64,000 bases of DNA. It comes from Neptunomonas concharum (GTDB lineage Bacteria > Pseudomonadota > Gammaproteobacteria > Pseudomonadales > Balneatricaceae). Both the position numbers and the translations under genes were made by a program. The notes under the pieces were generated by a model, which worked only from the letters and a program-made list of their open reading frames with translations, searched no databases and was not told where the DNA came from. Position 1 is the first letter of the stretch; every line of letters starts with the position of its first letter. This document shows, piece by piece, positions 25,311-34,115 of this stretch. The stretch is taken from NCBI RefSeq assembly GCF_008630635.1, contig NZ_CP043869.1, positions 248,001 to 312,000 of the forward strand. Reading direction: 5' to 3'.

Positions 25311-28214
25311 ATGCTACTGCCAGATGTTTCGCGATACCCTGCCGATTTTCATGAGCTTTTACGACACCAATATAACCGCTTAGAGGAGGCTTTGGGAGAT
25401 TGGTCAGCGCTGTTGACGGAAGCTGAGGCCTATGAATTCGGCAAAGTTATTATTGGCAGTGACTTTGTTGTCGATCAGTTGGTTAGGCATCCTCACTTTC
25501 TTAGCAGTTTGCTAGAAAGTGGTGCGTTGGATCGAGGTTATAAGCACGATGACTATCGCCAGCGGTTGGAAGAGGTGACGGCGTCTGCTGTATCGGAGGA
25601 GGAGCTAATGAAGCACCTTCGGGATCAGCGTCAATTTGAAATGATTCGGCTTATTTGGCGAGACTTAACGCGCAAAGCCAGTATGCGTGACACCACAAAA
25701 GAACTCAGCTGGATGGCAGATACCTTCATTGATGTATCTTTGAAACATTTGTACCGCTTTGCCTGTGAACGCTGGGGAACACCATTCAGCCGGCCAGATG
25801 CAGATGGTAACAAACATCAGCAGTACATGGTTGTGATTGGTATGGGCAAGTTGGGTGCCAATGAATTGAACTTGTCGTCGGATATCGATTTGATGTTTTG
25901 TTTCTCCGAAAATGGGGAAACAGAAGGGGCGAGAAAGTGCTTGGCGAATCAAGACTTTTTTATTCGACTAGGGCAAAAATTAATTCAAGTCTTGGATACG
26001 CTTAATGGTGATGGCTTTGTATTTCGTGTTGATATGCGCCTGCGTCCGTTTGGCTCTGCTAGCCCTTTAGCCTGCAGTTTTAATGCAATGGAGCTGTATT
26101 ACCAAGATCATGGTCGAGACTGGGAACGTTACGCCATGATCAAAGCGCGTATTGTTGCGGGGGATCAACAGCAAGGTGAGCGCTTACTTCAGGCGTTACG
26201 CCCCTTTGTTTATCGTAAGTATATTGATTTCAGCGCTTTTGAGTCGCTTCGTGAAATGAAAGAGATGATCAATCGCGAAGTTAGACGAAAAGGGCTGGAA
26301 AACAACGTTAAGCTAGGGTCTGGAGGTATTCGCGAAGTCGAGTTTATTGCTCAGGCTTTTCAGTTGATTCGTGGTGGCCGAGACTCACGACTGCAGCAAA
26401 GAGAGTTGCTCAATATTTTACCGCTACTGCCAGAAGTGGTGGGTATGCCTGAAAATGCAGTAGAGGAATTAACAGAAGCGTATACCTTCTTACGTAATGC
26501 TGAACATGCTATTCAGGCTGTTGCTGACAAGCAAACACAAGAACTACCGGTTGATGCCAGTGCACAAGCACGGTTGGCATTTAGTATGGGGTTTGCAAAT
26601 TGGGATGCTTTTCTTATCGAGTTAGATAAGCATAGAGCTGCGGTGCGCTCTCATTTTGCAGATGTTATCGCCCCAGCTGAAGAGCCTCAAAGTGATGGCT
26701 CCGATAGCAAAGAGTGGATAGCACTGTGGGAGCAGCAGCTTCAGGAGGATGAGGCGCTCAATTTGCTTGCTGAAAAGGGCTATGATGATCCGCAAAAAGC
26801 GTTAACGCAGTTAACGGATTTACAGTCCTCCAGAACCGTTCAGTTTTTGCAGCAGACGGGGGTGGAGCGCTTAAAAGCCGTGTTGCCCTCGCTGCTTGAG
26901 ATGATTGCCCATGTTGAAAATTCAACAGAGACATTAGCTCGGGTTTTGCAGTTGGTACAAGCGGTGCTGCGCCGCTCCGCCTATCTGGTGTTGCTGGCGG
27001 AGAATCCAGCGGCCATGCTGCAACTGGTTAAACTGTGCTCAAGCAGTGTGTGGTTTGCTGAGCAGTTGGCAAAAAAACCGGTGCTGCTGGATGAGCTGAT
27101 TGACCCTCACTCGCTTTATTCGCCTCCCGACAAGGCCCAGCTAAATGCAGAATTAAGGCAGCAGTTGCTGAGAGTGCCTGAGGAAGATGTCGAGCAGGTC
27201 ATGGAGTCGTTGCGTTATTTCAAAAGTGCACATCTATTGAAAGTGGCGGCATCGGATATTACCGGAGCACTACCTCTCATGAAGGTCAGTGATTATCTGA
27301 CTTGGTTGGCGGAAGTTATCCTAGAAAGTGTTTTGGATGTTGCTTGGCGATTAATGGTCGAAAAACATGGACGTCCAACCAAGAACGAGGGTGATCCTGC
27401 TGATCGGGATTTTATTATTGTCGGTTACGGTAAGCTGGGAGGTATCGAGCTATCCTACGGCTCGGATCTGGATCTAGTGTTTATTCATGACTGTGATCCT
27501 AACCAGTTTACTGATGGCGATAAGTCGATTGCTAATTCGGTTTTCTTTACTCGATTAGGGCAGAGGATTATCCATATCCTCAACACATTCACCGCCGGTG
27601 GGCAGCTTTATGAAGTGGATATGCGCTTGCGTCCATCGGGTAATTCCGGCTTGTTGGTTTCCTCATTAAGTGCCTTTGAGGAGTATCAGCGTAAAGAAGC
27701 TTGGACGTGGGAGCATCAGGCGCTTGTTCGTGCGCGAGTTGTGGCAGGGTCTGAGCGCTTAGGTGAGGCGTTTAATCAAGTGCGAGCTAGCATTGTTTCA
27801 ATGCAGCGAGACTCGGCTGAGCTCAAGCAGTCGGTGTCGGAGATGCGGGAAAAAATGCGTACCCATTTAGGTACATCCGAAAAAGAAGCCGAGCAACAGG
27901 GGACTTTTAATCTTAAGCAGGATCAGGGAGGCATCGTCGATATAGAGTTTCTCGTGCAATACCATGCCTTAGCCTATGGACATCAATATCCGGATCTCTA
28001 TACCTACTCAGATAATATTCGTATTTTAGATGCCGTCGAGAAAACCGCTTTATTAAGTGCAGAAGACGCAGAACTGCTCAGGGAAGCTTATAAAGCCTAT
28101 CGTGCGCTGGGGCATCGTTTAACATTACAGGATCAGTCTAATGTGATTAATGAGTCGGAAATCAGCGATGCTAGAGGCGAGGTTACACGTATTTGGCAGG
28201 ATGTTATGGTTTGA
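25311..28214 (+). CDS. glnE: Bifunctional glutamine synthetase adenylyltransferase/deadenylyltransferase
   Basis: A 967-residue enzyme that adds or removes AMP on glutamine synthetase in response to nitrogen status through PII. Two nucleotidyltransferase domains are clear: GMGKLGANELNLSSDIDLMF near residue 180 for deadenylylation and GYGKLGGIELSYGSDLDLVF near 705 for adenylylation. Each is followed by a helical domain with MRLRPFGSASP or MRLRPSGNSG. Length matches the E. coli enzyme (946). ATG at 25311 is chosen because GGAG lies six bases upstream; an ATG at 25299 is in frame. It follows the CYTH gene, as in E. coli, and ends at a strong terminator. Confidence 0.96.
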   Translation: MLLPDVSRYPADFHELLRHQYNRLEEALGDWSALLTEAEAYEFGKVIIGSDFVVDQLVRHPHFLSSLLESGALDRGYKHDDYRQRLEEVTASAVSEEELMKHLRDQRQFEMIRLIWRDLTRKASMRDTTKELSWMADTFIDVSLKHLYRFACERWGTPFSRPDADGNKHQQYMVVIGMGKLGANELNLSSDIDLMFCFSENGETEGARKCLANQDFFIRLGQKLIQVLDTLNGDGFVFRVDMRLRPFGSASPLACSFNAMELYYQDHGRDWERYAMIKARIVAGDQQQGERLLQALRPFVYRKYIDFSAFESLREMKEMINREVRRKGLENNVKLGSGGIREVEFIAQAFQLIRGGRDSRLQQRELLNILPLLPEVVGMPENAVEELTEAYTFLRNAEHAIQAVADKQTQELPVDASAQARLAFSMGFANWDAFLIELDKHRAAVRSHFADVIAPAEEPQSDGSDSKEWIALWEQQLQEDEALNLLAEKGYDDPQKALTQLTDLQSSRTVQFLQQTGVERLKAVLPSLLEMIAHVENSTETLARVLQLVQAVLRRSAYLVLLAENPAAMLQLVKLCSSSVWFAEQLAKKPVLLDELIDPHSLYSPPDKAQLNAELRQQLLRVPEEDVEQVMESLRYFKSAHLLKVAASDITGALPLMKVSDYLTWLAEVILESVLDVAWRLMVEKHGRPTKNEGDPADRDFIIVGYGKLGGIELSYGSDLDLVFIHDCDPNQFTDGDKSIANSVFFTRLGQRIIHILNTFTAGGQLYEVDMRLRPSGNSGLLVSSLSAFEEYQRKEAWTWEHQALVRARVVAGSERLGEAFNQVRASIVSMQRDSAELKQSVSEMREKMRTHLGTSEKEAEQQGTFNLKQDQGGIVDIEFLVQYHALAYGHQYPDLYTYSDNIRILDAVEKTALLSAEDAELLREAYKAYRALGHRLTLQDQSNVINESEISDARGEVTRIWQDVMV

Positions 28215-28219
28215 AGTCC

Positions 28220-28251
28220 TTAACAAGCCTGACTAGTGTCAGGCTTGTTAA
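28220..28251. terminator. Bidirectional intrinsic terminator
   Basis: A perfect 14-base inverted repeat (TTAACAAGCCTGAC / GTCAGGCTTGTTAA) with a 4-base loop lies between the convergent glnE and ilvE genes. Confidence 0.85.
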
Positions 28252-28280
28252 TTTCAGCACGAAAAACAGACGCTTCTCGT

Positions 28281-29276
28281 TTAAATGCTGGTTAGCCAAC
28301 CATGTTTATCTTCCGCTTTTCCCCATTGGATAGCATTGAGTGCTTGGCGAAGTTTTAGTGTGGTTGCCCCGACACCGCCGTTGCCGACTTTGTATTCTTT
28401 GTCGTTGTGCAATAGGGTTCCGACAGAGGTGAGTACCGCCGCTGTGCCCGAAAGCGCTGCTTCACAACCAGGTTTGGCGGCACGCTCCAGCAGCTCATCT
28501 ACCGTGAGTTGCCTCTCAGAAACTTTCATGCCTAAGTCGCGAGCAATGGTTAAAACGGAGGCGCGAGTAACACCATGCAGGAAGCTTTCATCCAGCGCTT
28601 TGGTGATAACTTCATCTCCATCGATTAGCAGGAAGTTGGCTGCACCGGTTTCTTGGACATCGCCGTTAGGGCAAAACAGCACTTGATCTGCTTTGTGTGA
28701 TGCTTTTGCATTCATGATCGGACGAAGAGCGCTAGCGTAGTTGCCGCCACTCTTAATCATGCCCATGTGCGCGGCGCAGCGTGCACCGTTCTCTTCCAAT
28801 AACAAGCGAAGTGTTGTGTCACCACCTGAGAAGTAATCGCCTACAGGAGATAACAAGACATATTGGCAAGAAGAAACAGACGGCGCCGCCGCTTTTCCGA
28901 TAGCGGGCTCTGTGCCGATATGGGTAGGGCGGATATACATGGACCCCGGTGGCTCAGGTACTTCTGATGCAAAATGCTTCACAATATCGATGATCATCTT
29001 TGCAGTGGCCGCTTTATCAATTTCAGGCAAAGCCAGTAAACGGCTGCTCTGAGCAAAGCGTTCGATATTCTTATCCATGCGGAAGATTTTGATAGAGCCA
29101 TCTTCGTGACGGAACGCTTTCAACCCTTCAAAGCAGGTACTTGAGTAGTGCAAAACATGCGCGCCAGGGTGTAACTGAATGCTGTCGCTGGAGACGAACT
29201 CGGCAGGACTCCATTGAGAGTTGTCAAACCAGGAGATTGCCATTTCTGGCATAAAAACAGTGCCAAACGCTGCCAT
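28281..29276 (-). CDS. ilvE: Branched-chain amino acid aminotransferase
   Basis: A 331-residue PLP-dependent class IV aminotransferase that transfers the amino group in the final step of leucine, isoleucine and valine synthesis. The Schiff-base lysine is in GMIKSGGNYA near residue 175, and YIRPTHIGTEPAIG and NGDVQETGAANFLL are family segments. It resembles the eukaryote-like BCAT branch rather than E. coli IlvE. The ATG at 29276 is chosen because GAGGT sits seven bases upstream; the open frame runs 33 codons further to 29375 without a good ribosome site. It stands alone, convergent with glnE. Confidence 0.92.
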   Translation of the reverse strand: MAAFGTVFMPEMAISWFDNSQWSPAEFVSSDSIQLHPGAHVLHYSSTCFEGLKAFRHEDGSIKIFRMDKNIERFAQSSRLLALPEIDKAATAKMIIDIVKHFASEVPEPPGSMYIRPTHIGTEPAIGKAAAPSVSSCQYVLLSPVGDYFSGGDTTLRLLLEENGARCAAHMGMIKSGGNYASALRPIMNAKASHKADQVLFCPNGDVQETGAANFLLIDGDEVITKALDESFLHGVTRASVLTIARDLGMKVSERQLTVDELLERAAKPGCEAALSGTAAVLTSVGTLLHNDKEYKVGNGGVGATTLKLRQALNAIQWGKAEDKHGWLTSI

Positions 29277-29503
29277 GTGCTCTACCTCAAGAAAACGGAG
29301 AATGTTGTGAAATGAGTCAAAAATATCAGGGAATTTTATGCTTACGTATCTCCCATCGTTAACTCGCTGACTCATGGCTCTTGATTGTAATCACCCGAGG
29401 GTGAAAAGGGAATTCTATCTAAGCGAATAAATAGGCAGGTCATTGGGAGTTTAAACAGGAGTCGCGTATTATAGGGGACTTTATTTCTATTTGGGCAGGC
29501 GGG

Positions 29504-30418
29504 TTGTTGAGCGAACTATCAGGATATGATGTCTGTATCGTCAGTGACGGTAAGCCGGGGCATCTGAATCAGTCAATGGGGCTGGTGGAGGCGCTGCAGC
29601 GTAAAAACGCGAATTTGGCCTATCAGGTTGTTGAGCCTTCGACCCCTTTAGCTTTGCTCGGCTTTTTAATCCGTTGCTTGTGGAAAAAGCCGATAGCAGG
29701 ACCTCGCTTGGTGATTGCAGCCGGACATCGAACGCATTTGACACTCTTAGTGTATGGCTGGGCATGGCGTGCTAAAACGGTGCTTTTGATGAAGCCCTCA
29801 CTGCCTGTTGGACTTTTTGATTTATCTATTATTCCTCAGCACGATCAACCACCTGCACGTTCTGATGTGATCGAAACTTTGGGTGTTTTGAATCGAATGC
29901 AGCCGGGTGAGAAGCGGGTCAATCAAGCCTTGGTGTTACTCGGTGGTCCCTCAAAACATTTCGAGTGGGACAACGATACAGTAAATTCACAACTTCGAGT
30001 GTGGCTTGAAAAAAATAATGACAAAGTGTGGACTATTGCTACTTCGCGCAGAACCCCTAAATCTTGGCTGAGTTCATTTCAGTCGGAGCTTAAATCGCTA
30101 CCTGAGACGCTCAAAGTCGTTCCTCATGAGGATACGGATAGCGATTGGCTCAAAGAGGAATTACAGCGCGCGGCGGCATGTGTCGTATCTGAAGATAGTG
30201 TGTCAATGATTTATGAGGCGTTAAGTGCAGGATGTGGTGTTGGGCTAATACAGTTAAAACCACTCGGTGATAGTCGTGTTGTTGAGGGCGTTAATAAATT
30301 GAAAGTATCAGGGCAAGTTAAAATGCTGGATGCTTGTCCTACCTTATCGGAGTTGTCTTGTACCTTAAGAGAAGCTGATCGTTGTGCACAAAAAATCATG
30401 GAAAAAGGTTGGTTATGA
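29504..30418 (+). CDS. ELM1/DUF1022-family protein, likely GT-B fold
   Basis: A 304-residue protein of the ELM1-like (DUF1022) family. The family opening VSDGKPGHLNQSMGL is clear, and C-terminal VSEDSVSMIYEALSAGCGVGL resembles the donor-side loop of MurG-like GT-B glycosyltransferases. The name comes from plant ELM1, a mitochondrial fission factor, which is not informative here. The gene starts with TTG, preceded by AGGCGGG, and overlaps the ATG of the first GT4 gene by 4 bases. This places it first in the lipopolysaccharide operon, so a role in core synthesis is inferred. No signal peptide or membrane helix is seen. Confidence 0.8.
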   Translation: MLSELSGYDVCIVSDGKPGHLNQSMGLVEALQRKNANLAYQVVEPSTPLALLGFLIRCLWKKPIAGPRLVIAAGHRTHLTLLVYGWAWRAKTVLLMKPSLPVGLFDLSIIPQHDQPPARSDVIETLGVLNRMQPGEKRVNQALVLLGGPSKHFEWDNDTVNSQLRVWLEKNNDKVWTIATSRRTPKSWLSSFQSELKSLPETLKVVPHEDTDSDWLKEELQRAAACVVSEDSVSMIYEALSAGCGVGLIQLKPLGDSRVVEGVNKLKVSGQVKMLDACPTLSELSCTLREADRCAQKIMEKGWL

Positions 30419-31539
30419 AAGTTGTACAGGTATTGCCCGACCTTAACGGCGGTGGAGTAGAGCGTGGTACGCTAGAGGTGGCAGAAGCGTTGGTCGCCGC
30501 TGGCCACACATCGCTTGTTATCTCGGCAGGTGGCGCGATGGTTGCTGAGTTAGAAGCCGCTGGGAGTCGACATATCCAATGTGATCTGGGTAGAAAGTCT
30601 TTATTGACACTGCGTCATATAGGGGCAATAAGACAGTGGTTAAAACAGGAAAAGCCCGACATTATCCATCTACGATCTCGTATGCCAGCATGGATTGTTT
30701 GGTTGGCATGGCGTGGCCTGCCTGATAGCGCACGCCCTCACTTGGTAACGACAGTACACGGTTTATACTCTGTCTCTTGGTATAGTGAGATCATGTGTAA
30801 AGGGGAGCGTGTTATTGCCGTTTCCGATACCGTTAAAGCTTATATAGCGCAGAATTACCCTCAAACGGATTTACAGCGTGTCGTTCGTATTTTTCGTGGG
30901 GTAGATCAGGATGCGTTTCCGTTCGGTTACAAAGCGAGCGAGACGTGGTGTGAAGCATGGTTTACGCAGTATCCACAGCTTCGGGGTAAGGTAGTACTCA
31001 CGTTGCCAGGACGCCTGACAAGGTTAAAGGGACATCATGTATTCATTGATCTGATTCATCGAATGAAAGCACAAGGGATTGATGTGTGCGGTTTAATTGT
31101 GGGTGGCGAAGACCCTAAACGAAAAGCGTATGCGCAGGAGCTTGTTGCAAAAGTGGAAGCACTTGGGTTGGTTGATGACGTGATCTTTACCGGAGCGAGA
31201 AAAGATATTAAAGAGATTTACTCGATCAGTGATGTGGTTTTATCTCTTTCAACCAAACCTGAATCTTTTGGGCGCACGGTGCTGGAATCTCTGAGGTTAG
31301 GTATCCCAACGGTGGGCTATGATCATGGCGGTGTGGGCGAAATCCTGTCTGAAATATTTCCTCAGGGGCGAGTTGCCTTAAATGATGAGTCGGCATTGGA
31401 TGATACGGTTCGCCGCATTTTAGAAGAGAGCAGTGTTCCTTTGGCCAGTAATGCTTTTACCCGCAAGACTATGCTGGATAAGACTTTAGCAGTTTATCAA
31501 GAGCTGGTGCAGCCTTTTAAGAGTCAGGGGGAGCGGTGA
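30415..31539 (+). CDS. GT4 glycosyltransferase, LPS core
   Basis: A 374-residue GT-B fold glycosyltransferase of family GT4. The N-terminal domain opens with VVQVLPDLNGGGVERGTLEVA, typical of WaaG-like and related enzymes. The donor-binding side shows LPGRLTRLKGH and the EX7E-like KPESFGRTVLESLRLGIP followed by GVGEIL. It is expected to work at the cytosolic face of the inner membrane on lipid A-core acceptors. The start ATG overlaps the ELM1-like stop (ATGA). The sugar donor cannot be assigned. Confidence 0.87.
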   Translation: MKVVQVLPDLNGGGVERGTLEVAEALVAAGHTSLVISAGGAMVAELEAAGSRHIQCDLGRKSLLTLRHIGAIRQWLKQEKPDIIHLRSRMPAWIVWLAWRGLPDSARPHLVTTVHGLYSVSWYSEIMCKGERVIAVSDTVKAYIAQNYPQTDLQRVVRIFRGVDQDAFPFGYKASETWCEAWFTQYPQLRGKVVLTLPGRLTRLKGHHVFIDLIHRMKAQGIDVCGLIVGGEDPKRKAYAQELVAKVEALGLVDDVIFTGARKDIKEIYSISDVVLSLSTKPESFGRTVLESLRLGIPTVGYDHGGVGEILSEIFPQGRVALNDESALDDTVRRILEESSVPLASNAFTRKTMLDKTLAVYQELVQPFKSQGER

Positions 31540-31541
31540 GC

Positions 31542-32576
31542 ATGGTGATTTGTGAGGTCATGGCAAGCTATGAAGAGGGTGGCCTAGAGAATCATTTTAT
31601 TGCACTGTGTAATGGCTTAGCTGAGCTGGGGCATGAGGTTCATGTCATAGTGGATAAACGCTTTAGAGATCGTTTTACATCTGCGGTGACGGTACATACA
31701 ACGGATTTTACTCGCGTCAGGATCCATCCGTTGCTACTGATTGACTTGGTAAAAATAGTAAACAGAATCGCTCCGGATGTCATTCATTCTCATGCGGGTA
31801 AAGCAACTCGTCTGATGCTCATGGTTAAGCCTTGGCTTAAGGCTCCTTGTGTGGTGACGCTTCACAATTTGAAAAAGCATAAAGCGCTCTATAGTAAAGC
31901 AGATGCTGTTATTGGCGTGAGTCGAGGAGTGTTAATGGGTGTAAACTGCCCTCGTACGCGTGTGATTTACAATGGTATTGCTGCTTTACAAGCGCCACAG
32001 GGCAATGAAAGTGTACTGAATAAAATCCGAGGCATGGGGGAGCGGCCCAAAGTTTTTGCGGTAGGGCGTTTGGTACCGGTGAAAGGTTTTGATCTCCTGA
32101 TCCGAGCTTGGGTAACTATGGATGCTGATCTGGTTATTATGGGAGACGGGCCAGAAAAGAAACTATTGGAGAACTTAATCTCTGAGCTAGATCTTGCAGC
32201 AAAGGTACATTTAATGGGCTTTGTTGAAAACGCTGGAGCCTACGTACAAGAAGCCGACTTGCTAGTCATCTCCTCCCATAAAGAAGGGTTTAATTATGTT
32301 ATGGCAGAAGCGCTGCGTTCGGCGGTTCCTGTTGTTTCAACGGATGTGCCTGCGCCTAATGAAATCATTCCTGCAGCGTATTTAGTGCCCAAAGGAGATG
32401 TAGAGCTATTAGCAAATCGCATCGAATGGGCCTTGGGGCGCTTGGATGCGTGTAATGATGAATTAGCTCCCTTGTATGCTTGGGCGGCTGATACGTTAAC
32501 CCTAGATAATATGGTGAAAGAGACAGCGGAGTATCTGCAGGCGATCGTCACCGAGATGCTTGGCTCATCAAGATAG
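31542..32576 (+). CDS. GT4 glycosyltransferase, LPS core
   Basis: A 344-residue GT-B fold enzyme of family GT4. The start region YEEGGLENHFIALCNGLAELGHEV fits the acceptor domain; VGRLVPVKGFDLLIRAW and HKEGFNYVMAEALRSAVPVVSTDVPAPNEII carry the donor-binding and EX7E-like elements. The frame begins with a GTG at 31536 that overlaps the preceding stop, but ATG at 31542 has GGGAG eight bases upstream and is preferred. It belongs to the tight LPS gene row; the sugar is not predictable. A 49-base gap follows before the deacetylase. Confidence 0.85.
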   Translation: MVICEVMASYEEGGLENHFIALCNGLAELGHEVHVIVDKRFRDRFTSAVTVHTTDFTRVRIHPLLLIDLVKIVNRIAPDVIHSHAGKATRLMLMVKPWLKAPCVVTLHNLKKHKALYSKADAVIGVSRGVLMGVNCPRTRVIYNGIAALQAPQGNESVLNKIRGMGERPKVFAVGRLVPVKGFDLLIRAWVTMDADLVIMGDGPEKKLLENLISELDLAAKVHLMGFVENAGAYVQEADLLVISSHKEGFNYVMAEALRSAVPVVSTDVPAPNEIIPAAYLVPKGDVELLANRIEWALGRLDACNDELAPLYAWAADTLTLDNMVKETAEYLQAIVTEMLGSSR

Positions 32577-32625
32577 ATTGATATTCGACATTCAGGTGTT
32601 GGGTTTGTTATAGGATTGGTTTCGT

Positions 32626-33369
32626 ATGTGGTTTTTTATTATTGGGTTATTGCTGCTTGGTGGATTATACCTGTCGGCACACTACAACTGGTGGCGCCCT
32701 AAAGTGTCCCATCGGTATCCAAGGATATTGATGTACCACAGTATCAATAGGGAGGTAGGGCCTTTAGTACCCGACTTGGTTGTGACTCCCGAACAGTTTG
32801 AAACACAGCTGAAATACTTAATGCAGCGCGGTTATCGCTTCTACACGTTATCTGAGCTGGTGCAATCTCCCCATGAGGATAAGGCGGTTGCTTTGACCTT
32901 TGATGATGGCTATCGCGATAACTTCACAAAAATGTTTCCGTTGCTCAAACAATATGATGCAAAAGCAACAATCTTTTTAAGCCCGGAGTTTGCTGGCATG
33001 GATCTCTTAACAACCGACCAAGTTAAAGAGATGCATGCATCGGGTCGGGTTGAGTTTGGGGCGCACACTATGTCGCACATTAATGTGTCGACTGCAGAAA
33101 AAACCATAGCAGAGGATGAGATTCGGCGTTCTAAAAGCTACGTTGAGCAATTGGTAGGTTATTGTCAGGCGTTTGCGTACCCTTTTGGACGATATCATGA
33201 TGATAATGCAGCGTTTGTTAAACAGTGTGGATTCACAAGTGCAGTCACCGTTAAAAAAGGTATTGAGCCACTTAATGATCTTTTTAGAATTAAGCGGATA
33301 TCCATTCTTCGCAGTACCAATGCACTGCAGTTTCATATTGCGATGACGCGAGGTAGATACAGAGTATGA
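32626..33369 (+). CDS. Polysaccharide deacetylase (NodB homology)
   Basis: A 247-residue protein with one N-terminal membrane helix (about 1-17) and a NodB-type carbohydrate esterase 4 domain. Catalytic elements are visible: TFDDGYRDN near residue 91 (base Asp and metal Asp), FGAHTMSH near 145 (metal His pair), AYPFGRYHDD near 183. The enzyme would remove N-acetyl (or similar) groups from sugars at the membrane. It sits between GT4 and GT2 genes in the LPS locus and overlaps the next gene by ATGA, so its substrate is probably a core sugar. AGGA lies ten bases before the ATG. Confidence 0.87.
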   Translation: MWFFIIGLLLLGGLYLSAHYNWWRPKVSHRYPRILMYHSINREVGPLVPDLVVTPEQFETQLKYLMQRGYRFYTLSELVQSPHEDKAVALTFDDGYRDNFTKMFPLLKQYDAKATIFLSPEFAGMDLLTTDQVKEMHASGRVEFGAHTMSHINVSTAEKTIAEDEIRRSKSYVEQLVGYCQAFAYPFGRYHDDNAAFVKQCGFTSAVTVKKGIEPLNDLFRIKRISILRSTNALQFHIAMTRGRYRV

Positions 33370-34115
33370 TCAGTGTTTTTTTGGTGGTTCAAAATGAAGA
33401 ACGCAATATCGTTCGTGTCCTTGAAAGTGTGAAGCAGTACGATGATATTGTCATCGTAGATAGCGGCAGCAAGGACAGAACATTGGAGCTGGCTCGCCAA
33501 TATACTGATCGTATCTATCATCAGGACTGGCTAGGAATGGCAAAACAGAAAGCTTTCGCGCAATCACTGTGTCGGCATGAATGGGTACTCAATTTAGATG
33601 CAGATGAAGAGGTGACGCCCGAGCTTCAGAAAGAGATTGACCAAGTCGTGTCTGAAGATCAAGTGGCAGGTGCAAGCATTCCTTTTCAGGAGTTTTTTCT
33701 GGGGGAAAAAATACATCCAAAAACGAAGAAAAACCGCCATATCCGCTTATTTAAATCATCTTTAGGGCAATATGGTGAAGAGCGTGATCATGAAACGCTC
33801 CACTTGCAAGGCGAAGTGGCCATATTATCGGGGGTGGTTAATCACTACGGAGAGTTTTCTGTAGCAGTAAAGGTTAATAAAATTAATCAGTACTCCAGTA
33901 GCCGAGCCTTAGATAAGTTTGATAAGGGTAAAAAAAGTAGTTTGCTTAAGTTGATCGGTGTGTTTCCGGTTATGTTTTTGAAATCCTACTTTTTTCGTAG
34001 AAACTGTCTCAATGGACGTCGAGGATTTATCGCTAGTGTAATTAATGCGTTTTATGCTTTTCTAAAAGAGGCGAAGCTATTTGAGCAAGAAATAAAACGA
34101 GAGATGAATGACTAA
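33366..34115 (+). CDS. GT2 glycosyltransferase, WaaE/KdtX-like
   Basis: A 249-residue GT-A fold family 2 glycosyltransferase. The opening VFLVVQNEERNIVRVLESVK, then VDSGSKDRTLE and the metal-binding NLDADEEVT (DXD) near residue 78 mark the family. It matches WaaE/KdtX, which add a glucose to the LPS inner core heptose. The C-terminal FPVMFLKSYFFRRNCLNGRRGF segment is amphipathic and could attach to the membrane. It overlaps the deacetylase (ATGA) and the O-antigen ligase gene (8 bases). Confidence 0.88.
   Translation: MISVFLVVQNEERNIVRVLESVKQYDDIVIVDSGSKDRTLELARQYTDRIYHQDWLGMAKQKAFAQSLCRHEWVLNLDADEEVTPELQKEIDQVVSEDQVAGASIPFQEFFLGEKIHPKTKKNRHIRLFKSSLGQYGEERDHETLHLQGEVAILSGVVNHYGEFSVAVKVNKINQYSSSRALDKFDKGKKSSLLKLIGVFPVMFLKSYFFRRNCLNGRRGFIASVINAFYAFLKEAKLFEQEIKREMND

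Noticed and set aside
28285-28686. 133-codon open frame opposite ilvE
   Set aside because: Shadow frame with Ser-rich sequence opposite a conserved enzyme.
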